Positions 1 through 7,507 of a stretch of 64,000 nucleotides of DNA are shown here, piece by piece. The stretch's first letter is position 1. Each line of letters opens with the position of its first letter. The notes beneath the pieces were generated by a model. It ran no database searches. It had not been told where the DNA came from and saw only the letters and a program-made list of their open reading frames with translations. This DNA comes from Allopontixanthobacter sp041552775 (lineage in GTDB: Bacteria; Pseudomonadota; Alphaproteobacteria; Sphingomonadales; Sphingomonadaceae): NCBI GenBank assembly GCA_041552775.1, contig JBFEKH010000002.1, positions 57,401-121,400 of the forward strand, read 5' to 3'. Both the position numbers and the translations under genes were made by a program.

Positions 1-818
1 ACACTCAGCCGCCCCGCCCGGCAGGCCGGGGCAAAAAGCTACAACCATCGCCCGTGCAGGTGGAGGCAGAGATTCGCGGGATCGAGGTGCGCAGTCCGGT
101 ATCGCTGAAAAACGCCGAGGCGCAGGCAGACTTTGCCTCGCTGGAGCCAGATCTTGCAGTCGTCGCCGCCTATGGGCTGATATTGCCGCAGGCGGTCCTC
201 GACGTGCCGAAACATGGCTGCCTCAATGTTCACGCATCGCTGTTGCCGCATTGGCGCGGCGCGGCGCCGATCCAGCGCTCGATCCTTGCGGGAGATCAGG
301 TGACCGGAATTACCATCATGGAGATGGAAGCGGGTCTCGATACCGGTCCGATGCTGGCTACGGTACGCACGCCGGTCGAGGACAAGACTGCGGGCGAACT
401 GACCGAAGAACTGGCGGTAATCGGTGCACAATTGATGGTCGGCACGCTGATCGACCTTCCGATGCTGCATGCCGTTACACAGGATGATGCGGAGGCGAGC
501 TATGCGCCGAAGATCGACAAGGCAGAGGCGAAGATCGACTTTGCGCAATCCGCCGAAGCAATCGAGCGGCAAGTGCGCGCCTTCGCCCCCTTTCCCGGTG
601 CCTGGTTCGAATTGGACGGCGAGCGGATCAAGGTTCTGAAAGCCGAAGTTACCCCTGATCTTGGTGCTGCGGGTACGACATTGGATGATGCACTGACGAT
701 TGCCTGCAGTAGCGGAGCGCTCCGCCTTCTCCGCGTCCAGCGTGCGGGAAAACCGGTCATGGACGCTGCAGATTTCTTGCGGGGGAAAGCAGTGCCGGCG
801 GGCACCAGATTGGCGTGA
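1..818 (+). CDS. fmt: Methionyl-tRNA formyltransferase, 5' end outside window
   Basis: The protein formylates the methionyl group of initiator tRNA in the cytoplasm, using 10-formyltetrahydrofolate. The reading frame is open from the left edge, so the true start lies outside; about 271 residues are visible. The formyl-transfer signature NVHASLLPHWRGAAPI is present, followed by MEAGLDTGPML, both typical of Fmt. The C-terminal tRNA-binding domain is complete. The stop overlaps the GTG start of truA by four bases, so the two are translationally coupled. Family assignment is firm; only the N-terminal part is missing. Confidence 0.95.
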   Translation, partial: TQPPRPAGRGKKLQPSPVQVEAEIRGIEVRSPVSLKNAEAQADFASLEPDLAVVAAYGLILPQAVLDVPKHGCLNVHASLLPHWRGAAPIQRSILAGDQVTGITIMEMEAGLDTGPMLATVRTPVEDKTAGELTEELAVIGAQLMVGTLIDLPMLHAVTQDDAEASYAPKIDKAEAKIDFAQSAEAIERQVRAFAPFPGAWFELDGERIKVLKAEVTPDLGAAGTTLDDALTIACSSGALRLLRVQRAGKPVMDAADFLRGKAVPAGTRLA

Positions 819-1567
819 CCCGCTTCGCGCTTACCCTCGAATTCGACGGCACCCCATTTCAGGGCCTTCAGCGTCAAAAGCACGGACCAAGCGTGCAGCG
901 GTCCATCGAGGACGCATTGCTTCGGGTGCTGGGCGAAGAAGTAACCCTCCATTCCGCCGGCCGCACCGATTCCGGCGTCCACGCCCTGGCAATGCGCAGC
1001 CATGTCGATATCGCGAAAGACATCACGCCTTTCCGGCTGATGGAGGCGATCAACGCGACGGTCCGCCCTGACCCGATTGCGGTCATCGCCTGCGAGATCA
1101 AACCAGATGATTGGCATTCGCGCTTTTCGTGCATCAAGCGCATTTATCAGTACCGCATCCGCAACCGACGTGCGCCACTGACCATAGACATGGATCGGGC
1201 GTGGCACATCCGGTCCGAACTCGACCACGAGGCGATGCAACGCGCGGCGCGATCGCTGGTCGGGCATCACGATTTTACTACGTTTCGATCCGTGCATTGC
1301 CAGTCTGACACCGCGCTCAAGACACTCGACAGTCTGGATGTACGCCGCGAAGATGACTGGATCATTATCGATACCGAGGCGCGCAGTTTCCTGCATCATC
1401 AGGTTAGATCCATGGTAGGGTGCCTTGCACTTGTCGGCATGGGTCGATGGGAAGAATCGCAAATCGAACAAGCCCTCGCTGCCACAGACCGGCACGAATT
1501 GGGCTTGAACGCCCCGCCCCAGGGTCTCTATTTTATGGCGGCAAACTATCCCGAAGAACAAGAATAA
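815..1567 (+). CDS. truA: tRNA pseudouridine(38-40) synthase TruA
   Basis: TruA converts uridines 38-40 in the anticodon stem-loop of tRNAs to pseudouridine. The 250-residue length is normal. The catalytic motif AGRTDSGVHA lies at about residues 48-57, with Asp52 as the predicted nucleophile, and the C-terminal FLHHQVRSMVG segment is also typical. The start is the GTG that overlaps the fmt stop (GTGA); no better start is seen. Both neighbours act on tRNA, so the pair forms a small tRNA-maturation operon. Confidence 0.95.
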   Translation: MTRFALTLEFDGTPFQGLQRQKHGPSVQRSIEDALLRVLGEEVTLHSAGRTDSGVHALAMRSHVDIAKDITPFRLMEAINATVRPDPIAVIACEIKPDDWHSRFSCIKRIYQYRIRNRRAPLTIDMDRAWHIRSELDHEAMQRAARSLVGHHDFTTFRSVHCQSDTALKTLDSLDVRREDDWIIIDTEARSFLHHQVRSMVGCLALVGMGRWEESQIEQALAATDRHELGLNAPPQGLYFMAANYPEEQE

Positions 1568-1583
1568 ATCAGGAGAGAAATTA

Positions 1584-2690
1584 ATGACCACTACCGGACA
1601 ACAGATTTTCACGACGCTGGAAGCCAATGGCACGCTGACCGTGGAAGTTGCCGAATCCACCTTCCCCGATCCAACGGGTTCGCAGGTGCTGGTGCGTATG
1701 GAAGCCGCGCCGATCAACCCGTCCGACCTCGCCCTGCTGTTCAGCGCGGCCGATCTTGAGAATGCGGAATACTCGCCAGGCAAAATCGTTGCGACGATGC
1801 CCGAGCCTTTCCTCAGCGGTTCCAGGGGCCGTCATGGCCAGCGGATGCCAGTGGGCAATGAAGGCGCCGGCACCGTTGTCGCAGCGGGTGACAATCCTGC
1901 GGCTCAGGCGTTGGTTGGCCAGCGCGTTGCCTGCGTTCCGGGCAATGCGTTCAGCCAATATTCCATAGCCGAAGCGGGCATGTGCCTGCCGCTGGGCGAT
2001 ATTTCATCCGAAGACGGCGCATCAGCTTTCGTCAATCCGATGACCGCGCTCGGCTTTGTCGAAACCGCGAAGATGGAAGGCCACAACGCCATCCTGCATT
2101 TCGCCGCGGCATCGAACCTGGGCCAGATGCTGAACCGTATCTGCCTCGAAGACGGCATGGAACTGGTCAATGTGGTGCGCAAGCAGGAACAGGTTGACCT
2201 GCTCAAAGGTCTGGGCGCGAAGCATATCGTGAACACGTCGGACGATGATTTCATGGCGCAATTGCGCAGCGCGATCGACGAAACGGGCGCCTATCTCGGC
2301 TTCGATCCGATTGGCGGCGGCATGTCGGTCGACACCGCTTTCAAGGCGATGGAGCAGGTCGCGGTTGGCAAGATGAAGGAATTCAGCCGCTATGGTTCCG
2401 ATCAGGCAAAGAAGATGTACATCTACGGCCGTCTCGACACCGGGCCGACAATCCTGACGCCGTCATACGGCTTCGGCTTCACCCTGTCGGGCTGGCTGCT
2501 GTTCCCGTTCCTGCAAAAGGCCGGGATGGAAACGATGGCCCGGATGCGCAAGCGGGTGCTGGACAATATGACCACCACTTTTGCCAGCCATTACAAGGCC
2601 AAGGTCACTCTCGAACAGATGCTCGAAAAAGACGCGGCGATCGATTACCGCGCGATGCGTACTGGCGAGAAATATCTCGTAACGCCTTAA
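1584..2690 (+). CDS. Zinc-type alcohol dehydrogenase-like / quinone oxidoreductase-like protein
   Basis: A 368-residue medium-chain dehydrogenase/reductase-like protein, probably an NAD(P)H-dependent oxidoreductase; the substrate cannot be read from sequence. The N-terminal GroES-like domain contains PINPSDLALL and GNEGAGTVVAAG, and the nucleotide-binding half runs from about residue 160. The cysteine cluster for structural zinc is absent, which fits the quinone-reductase branch better than true alcohol dehydrogenases. A good ribosome site (AGGAGAG) precedes the ATG. The last bases overlap the stop of the convergent asparaginase gene. Confidence 0.8.
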   Translation: MTTTGQQIFTTLEANGTLTVEVAESTFPDPTGSQVLVRMEAAPINPSDLALLFSAADLENAEYSPGKIVATMPEPFLSGSRGRHGQRMPVGNEGAGTVVAAGDNPAAQALVGQRVACVPGNAFSQYSIAEAGMCLPLGDISSEDGASAFVNPMTALGFVETAKMEGHNAILHFAAASNLGQMLNRICLEDGMELVNVVRKQEQVDLLKGLGAKHIVNTSDDDFMAQLRSAIDETGAYLGFDPIGGGMSVDTAFKAMEQVAVGKMKEFSRYGSDQAKKMYIYGRLDTGPTILTPSYGFGFTLSGWLLFPFLQKAGMETMARMRKRVLDNMTTTFASHYKAKVTLEQMLEKDAAIDYRAMRTGEKYLVTP

Positions 2691-3667
2691 CGCCGGTCAA
2701 AGGCTGCCTGCTGGCGGACGGGGTCACTGATCCCGTTCGCCAGCAGCAATTGCAGCAATATCCGCGATTTCGACGGACCGAGGGCGCGGGCGGCGATGAA
2801 GCCGTTCGCGTCATCGTCCGGTTCGCGGTCCACCAGCCCCTGATCAACCTTGGACGCCCGCACGACGGGCACCCCGCCCTGGACCGCCCGGGCCAGCGCG
2901 CTCCGGACCTCGGCAGGCGCATTGCCATGGCCGAAACCGGCCAGCACCAGCCCCTTGGCACCGCTGCCCACTGCGTCACCGACATCGCCGCCCGGCATTC
3001 CCGCATAGGCGTAAAGGATGCTGACCTTCGGCATCACCGCATGAAATTCCATCCGCGCTCCTTCGCCCACCCGCCACGGCGGGCCGAACCATTCGAGCGA
3101 GGCGGGCGTTATATGCCCAACCGGCCCGCGCGGAAATCCACGAAACGCATCGACGCCCTCGGTCCGTGCCTTGCGGGCATCACGCGCAGCAAAGATGTGA
3201 TCGCTCATCACCAGCAAGACGCCGCGCCCCGCTGTCTCCGCATCGCCCGCAACCCGCACGGCATTGGCAAAATTCCGCATCCCGTCGCTGCCCACTGCAT
3301 CGGCCGCCCGCATCGCGCCGACCAGCACCACCGGCTTGCTCGTCGGCAAGGTCTGGTCGAGCAGGAAGGCGGTTTCCTCCGCTGTATCCGTGCCGTGGGT
3401 GATGATGATCCCCTGACAGGCGTCATCCGCCATCGCGGCCAGGGCTGACGCATGTAACCGGCTCCACAAAGCCGGACCGATATCCTCCGACCCGATGCTG
3501 GCAAATTGCGTTCCGACCAGCTTTGCAGGCAGGTCGAGCCGCGCGACTTCGGCAAGCAATTCGTCGATCCCGATCTGGCCCGGCATATAGTCGCGGCGGG
3601 TGGCCGAACCGGATTTCCCGGCGATCGTCCCGCCGGTCGCGAATATCTTGATGTGCTTGCCCGTCAT
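2687..3667 (-). CDS. L-asparaginase, type II-like
   Basis: Hydrolyses L-asparagine to aspartate and ammonia. The two catalytic threonine motifs are present: FATGGTIAGK (Thr14) near the N-terminus and HGTDTAEET further in, with a later RDARK lysine at the position of the family catalytic lysine. The length of 326 residues matches the family. I see no convincing signal peptide, so the enzyme is probably cytoplasmic even though its closest family resemblance is to type II enzymes. It is a single-gene unit, convergent with the upstream oxidoreductase and starting about 145 bases from tRNA-Val on the other strand. Confidence 0.88.
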   Translation of the reverse strand: MTGKHIKIFATGGTIAGKSGSATRRDYMPGQIGIDELLAEVARLDLPAKLVGTQFASIGSEDIGPALWSRLHASALAAMADDACQGIIITHGTDTAEETAFLLDQTLPTSKPVVLVGAMRAADAVGSDGMRNFANAVRVAGDAETAGRGVLLVMSDHIFAARDARKARTEGVDAFRGFPRGPVGHITPASLEWFGPPWRVGEGARMEFHAVMPKVSILYAYAGMPGGDVGDAVGSGAKGLVLAGFGHGNAPAEVRSALARAVQGGVPVVRASKVDQGLVDREPDDDANGFIAARALGPSKSRILLQLLLANGISDPVRQQAAFDRR

Positions 3668-3811
3668 GCCAGCGCCTTAACGAACTGGCCAAGAATTCAC
3701 CATTGGCAATTGATTTTGAAACTTTCGCCGCTATTAGCGGCGTTCGAGTTATCGAATCCGGCCAACTATCGCTTCCGGCCAGTTATCGATTCTTGACCAA
3801 ACGGAAAGTTT

Positions 3812-3887
3812 GGGCGCTTAGCTCAGTTGGTAGAGCATCTCGTTTACACCGAGAGGGTCGGCGGTTCGAGCCCGTCAGCGCCCACCA
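3812..3887 (+). tRNA. tRNA-Val (anticodon TAC)
   Basis: The 76-base cloverleaf folds cleanly: acceptor GGGCGCT pairs with AGCGCCC, the D arm is GCTC/GAGC, the anticodon stem TCTCG/CGAGA encloses TTTACAC (anticodon TAC), and the T arm carries GGTTCGAGC. The CCA end is encoded at 3885-3887. The gene-poor, lower-GC stretch on its 3' side is the usual setting for elements that integrate at tRNA genes, but no integrase or duplicated tRNA end was found. Confidence 0.97.
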
Positions 3888-3892
3888 TTCCC

Positions 3893-3916
3893 CGGGCAAT
3901 CACTTGAGATTGCCCG
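3893..3916 (+). terminator. Perfect hairpin just after tRNA-Val
   Basis: CGGGCAATC and GATTGCCCG form a nine-base-pair perfect stem around a six-base loop (ACTTGA), starting six bases after the encoded CCA. The position suits transcription termination or 3'-end processing of the tRNA precursor. There is no T-run behind the stem, so a classical intrinsic terminator is not proven. Confidence 0.5.
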
Positions 3917-4280
3917 CCGCTGCGCCGGCAGAGCGATTGTGCCGCCGGACTTCCCATAAACAGGGTTACAAAAGTGACACATCCAACATTCGGCGTCCGG
4001 GAATGAATTTCGTTAATTCCCATAGAGTTAACCCACCCAAAGTGACACCTGACGCAATTTGAAAAATTAAAAACTTCGCGATGTCAGAACTCCGCGCGGG
4101 CCGCGTAAGCCGTGCGCGTGCAAGACCGTTGCACCATGTCAAAGAACCGCACCGGCTGTAGCGGGTGCGCGGCGCGTAGGACAGCCTTCAGGAATCCCGG
4201 TCACAAGCCTAAGCTAGCTGATCGGTCGTTCTGCACGAGAGATTCAAAGGTCAACTTTTGGGCCAACTGCTGACAGTCCT
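3917..4280. other. Gene-poor stretch with short repeats and hairpins
   Basis: No credible gene is seen between the tRNA-Val hairpin and the end of the thioredoxin gene. The stretch holds two copies of AAAGTGACAC (3971-3980 and 4039-4048), the second followed by an A/T-rich run. It then holds three successive small dyads: CGCGC/GCGCG around 4093-4118, GTGCAA/TTGCAC at 4118-4134 and CGCACC/GGTGCG near 4147-4170. Whether any of this is transcribed cannot be told from sequence. Confidence 0.4.
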
Positions 4281-4748
4281 CTATGGATGGCTCCCGCGTT
4301 GCAAGCTTGGGGCGAATTGCTTTGCCCATGCAACTATCGAGGTTGCTGGCATCGCCCCTGACTGCCGTGCAACTTCCCGGTTTTTGGAAATGACAATCAT
4401 CGTAGGAATTGAGCGGATCGTATATCGAGCCGCAATCGCTTGCTCCGCTTCTGTGTCTAATTTCCCGAGACGCAGATGTGGCTCTAACTGAGCTGCCGCC
4501 GCAGCAAATGCAGGCGCCATTTGGCGGCAAGGTCCACACCAGGAGGCCCAGAAATCAACCAGCAGAGGAATGTCGCTCTTCGAAGCGTGGGAATCAAAGT
4601 TCGCGCTGGTCAAAATGATCGGCTCGGCCATGAAAAGCAGTGAACCACACCGGCCGCATTTTCCTCCTGAGTTGAGCTTTTCATTTGGAACTCTGTTGGA
4701 GGTCGAACACGCAGGACAAACGATTATTTTGCTGCCTATCGATGCCAT
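4281..4748 (-). CDS. trxC: Thioredoxin 2 (zinc-finger thioredoxin)
   Basis: A 155-residue protein-disulfide reductase. An N-terminal zinc finger (CPAC at residues 11-14, CGRC at 31-34) is followed by a thioredoxin fold with the active site WCGPC at about residues 70-74. This layout is that of TrxC, which reduces cytoplasmic proteins and is oxidative-stress regulated in enteric bacteria. The ATG is preceded by GGAGG. Local GC content and codon choice look lower than in neighbouring genes, and it stands alone between two non-coding repeat-bearing stretches, so recent acquisition is possible. Confidence 0.9.
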   Translation of the reverse strand: MASIGSKIIVCPACSTSNRVPNEKLNSGGKCGRCGSLLFMAEPIILTSANFDSHASKSDIPLLVDFWASWCGPCRQMAPAFAAAAAQLEPHLRLGKLDTEAEQAIAARYTIRSIPTMIVISKNREVARQSGAMPATSIVAWAKQFAPSLQRGSHP

Positions 4749-5361
4749 TAGAACAACCTCCGTTCACAAATATAGGCATTGTCGGAAACAGGTTGAAGGC
4801 GTACTTGAAAATTACAGTGCTGAATATCTGCATCTCTAGGCCGATTAGACTACGAGATAGTCAGCTCACGGCCCAGTTCCAGCCGTTTAGTTATGTCTTC
4901 TAGCGGGTCGCTTCCTGCCGATCTGCTTTTATCAAAAACCCACGATAAGCCGGCAGGCTGCTTTTGGTGAAATGCAAAACGCTGCGGAACGTCAAAAGCT
5001 GAGTGGCTAGCTGCCAGTCAGCTCTTGGCAAGCTAATTGGCGGAAGCAGTCATTCAAACGAGCTAGCGGGCATGACAGCAATGCGCCCCAATCCAAGACG
5101 TAGGCGTCCGATTTTGGTGAAATGCACAAACCGGCTGACAGTCCGAAAATGGGCTTATTCTGTTGAAAAAGTCGGCCTCTTAGAAGGCCTAATAATTTCC
5201 TTCTAATTACCACTTCCGTTACGACACATTGCCTCTCCGCTCTGCGAAAGTTTATTCGATTTGAGCAACCATGCGCAGTAAAATTACACGCCGAGAGTTT
5301 TTCAACAGAATTGGGCTCATTGCGGTCAATGGTCGAAGACAGCGTGATACCGACAGGTTGA
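4749..5361. other. Non-coding repeat region between trxC and the amidohydrolase
   Basis: About 610 bases with no supportable gene and visibly lower GC. It contains a 15-base direct repeat TTTTGGTGAAATGCA at 4962-4976 and 5112-5126 (150 bases apart), an imperfect dyad near 5010-5040, and a 14-base perfect inverted repeat at 5157-5170 and 5298-5311. Two nested small hairpins (GGCCT/AGGCC at 5174-5189 and TTAGAAGG/CCTTCTAA at 5180-5206) lie inside the last pair. The content suggests remains of mobile DNA. Confidence 0.55.
5157..5311. repeat. MITE-like element or insertion-sequence remnant
   Basis: ATTCTGTTGAAAAA at 5157-5170 and its exact complement TTTTTCAACAGAAT at 5298-5311 bracket about 155 bases with no coding capacity. 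Similarity continues imperfectly on both sides (GGGCTT against GAGCCC outside, GTCGG against CTCTCGG inside). This is what two homologous ends of an insertion sequence look like after loss of the transposase. The motif resembles transposon ends I have seen in proteobacteria, but I cannot assign a family. Confidence 0.5.
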
Positions 5362-6660
5362 TTATTCCGGTTCGATCACCTTGCCACGTGCCATCACGAA
5401 CTGAACGTCCTTGTAGATCGACACATCCGTCAACGGATCGCCTGTGACCGCGATGATGTCGGCGCTTTTGCCCGGTGCGATCGTGCCGATCCCATCAGAA
5501 AGGCCGAGCAGGTCAGCGGCGTTGATCGTGGCTGCGACCAATGCGCTTTCGGGCGTCATCCCGTTTGCGACCATCAGCTCAAATTCGTCGGCGTTGCGGC
5601 CATGTTTCGACACGCCCGCGTCAGTACCGAAAGCGATGCGGATGCCGCGCGGGACGAGCACCTGAAGCGTCTTGCCAGTGATCTCGATGCGCCATTTGAT
5701 CTTGGCGAGGACATCTGGCTCGTAGGCATTGGCGTTGGCCGCGAGCCGTTCCTTGTAGCCGTTCACCGTCGACAGTGTCGGGACATAATAGGTTTTGCTC
5801 TTCGCCCACAACGCGATGACCTCTTCTGTCAGCATAGTACCATGTTCGATCGAATCGACGCCGAGTTTCAGCGCCTGCAATGTCCCGTCGGCGCCATGCG
5901 AATGGACCGCCACCTTGCGCCCGAACATCCGCGCTGTGGCAACGACCGCCGCCGCCTCATCATCGAACATCTGGCTGCCCAGACCTGCGCCGATGCGGCT
6001 ATTGACCCCGCCCGTGATGGTCATTTTGATCACATCAGCGCCGCGCCCGATCTGGTGCCGCGTCGCGCGGCGGCAGTCCTCTGCCCCGTCACAGATATTG
6101 CCCGCGCCTGCAAAGAGGGGGCGCAGCTCGTCGCGATAGCCGAGGGCGTCGTCGGAGTGGCCGGCCGTACCCGACAAGCTGCTGCCGGCATCAACAATTC
6201 GAGGCCCCATCGCCTTGCCGACATTGATCGCGTCGCGCAGCGCGAACACCGCGCCGTCAGCGTCACCCAGATTGCGCACCGTGGTGAAGCCCGCGCGCAG
6301 CGTCTTCATCCCGTTGGCCTGAGCGTTAAAGGCCTGGGAGGCGGGAGATAACGTAACTGCCTCCAACTGTCCTGCCAGCCCGCCGGCATCGCTGGTCAGA
6401 TGGACATGGCTATCGATCAGGCCGGGGAGCACCGTTTGATCGCTCAGATCGATGAACTCGGCGTTGTCGGGAATTTGCGCATGGCCGTCAGCCACTGATA
6501 CGATCAGACCATCAACGACAACAATTGTCGATGGTCCGCGCGGGGCTTTGCCGGGCACGTCGATCAATCGGCCCGCGTGAATAATGGTTGTCTGCGCTAA
6601 CGCGATCGTCGGCATCATTACTGACATGCCAAGAGCAGCCGCAAAAATTCCTGAATTCAT
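5362..6660 (-). CDS. Exported amidohydrolase (imidazolonepropionase/prolidase-like)
   Basis: A 432-residue metal-dependent hydrolase of the amidohydrolase superfamily, probably acting on an amide, cyclic imide or dipeptide in the periplasm. The N-terminal 23 residues form a signal peptide ending in ALAQ. Metal ligands are visible in LIDSHVHL, in the GADVIKM lysine (likely carboxylated), in the AVHSHGADGT and IEHGTML histidines, and in the FGTDAG aspartate. I chose the ATG at 6660 because it starts a clean signal peptide and follows a GGGGGA ribosome site; the longer frame upstream has neither. The substrate is unknown. Confidence 0.85.
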   Translation of the reverse strand: MNSGIFAAALGMSVMMPTIALAQTTIIHAGRLIDVPGKAPRGPSTIVVVDGLIVSVADGHAQIPDNAEFIDLSDQTVLPGLIDSHVHLTSDAGGLAGQLEAVTLSPASQAFNAQANGMKTLRAGFTTVRNLGDADGAVFALRDAINVGKAMGPRIVDAGSSLSGTAGHSDDALGYRDELRPLFAGAGNICDGAEDCRRATRHQIGRGADVIKMTITGGVNSRIGAGLGSQMFDDEAAAVVATARMFGRKVAVHSHGADGTLQALKLGVDSIEHGTMLTEEVIALWAKSKTYYVPTLSTVNGYKERLAANANAYEPDVLAKIKWRIEITGKTLQVLVPRGIRIAFGTDAGVSKHGRNADEFELMVANGMTPESALVAATINAADLLGLSDGIGTIAPGKSADIIAVTGDPLTDVSIYKDVQFVMARGKVIEPE

Positions 6661-6924
6661 ATAGTTCCCCCTGTGCCCGACTGACTGTCTAGCTGCTGGG
6701 CCAAGCACTCTCAAGCGGCATTGCGCAATCGAGCTTTGCGGCGAACGGCTCACCTCCAATTTTGCCTCAACCAGCCCAACCATCCCTGCTTTTTCGTTAG
6801 CAGGAGGCCCGCTTTAAAGAACGTTGCACGAGATATCGGTCATAAGGCCAGAAGGCAGGGCCTGTCCTGATCGTACGAACGAATCCGATTGCACGAAATA
6901 CCGAGGAACCCCGTGCCCCAAAGC

Positions 6925-7503
6925 CTACCCCCCAACCCCCTCGCTAATCGCTACCCGCGCCGCTGCGCTTGACCAGTCATATTCGCCGATTACGCGCCAC
7001 ACTTCGCGGCCTTGCGCATCGTAGAGGATAGTCGTCGGCAGCACCCCGCCCTCCACCGCGAAACCCAGGGCGTTTTCCGGATCAAGCCATGGCTGCAGAT
7101 TGGCGAATTTCTTTTCCGCGAAAAACGGTTCGACCTTGGCCGCGCCTTGCATGTCCTGGCTGACGGTGACCACGCGCAGGGCATCGCCAAACTCAACCGC
7201 CAGATCGTCCAGCATCGGCATTTCCACCACGCAGGGCGCGCACCATGTCGCCCACAGATTGAGCAGCACCGGGCCGCCTTGCAGCGCGCCGGTGTTGAGC
7301 TGGTTTCCCGCCGGATCGGTGATCGCCACCGCCGGCATCAACTCGCCTGCGTGGCTGCGGTCGATCTCGCCGGTCAAGCTGGGCTTGGTATCCCCCAACT
7401 CGCCCTGTTCTTGCGAGTCCGGCGCGGCTTCCCTATCGCAGGCGGCCAGCGAAAGGGCCAATATCAGCGTGAGCGACAATCTTAAGGACACGAAGAGCTC
7501 CAA
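6925..7503 (-). CDS. TlpA-like thioredoxin lipoprotein
   Basis: A 192-residue envelope protein with a lipoprotein signal (LSLAAC, Cys22) and a thioredoxin-like domain with active site WCAPC at about residues 87-91, plus the cis-proline motif VLPTT. TlpA/ResA-type proteins reduce disulfides outside the cytoplasmic membrane, often for cytochrome maturation; the partner here is unknown. It is divergent from argH, and the two 5' ends nearly touch. A GTG at 7491 would give a shorter, equally good signal peptide and would relieve the crowding, so the exact start is uncertain. Confidence 0.87.
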   Translation of the reverse strand: MELFVSLRLSLTLILALSLAACDREAAPDSQEQGELGDTKPSLTGEIDRSHAGELMPAVAITDPAGNQLNTGALQGGPVLLNLWATWCAPCVVEMPMLDDLAVEFGDALRVVTVSQDMQGAAKVEPFFAEKKFANLQPWLDPENALGFAVEGGVLPTTILYDAQGREVWRVIGEYDWSSAAARVAISEGVGG

Positions 7504-7507
7504 TCAG

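Noticed and set aside
5003..5206. Short open frames in the trxC-amidohydrolase gap
   Set aside because: They fall inside repeat-rich non-coding sequence, lack ribosome sites and overlap the inverted repeats.
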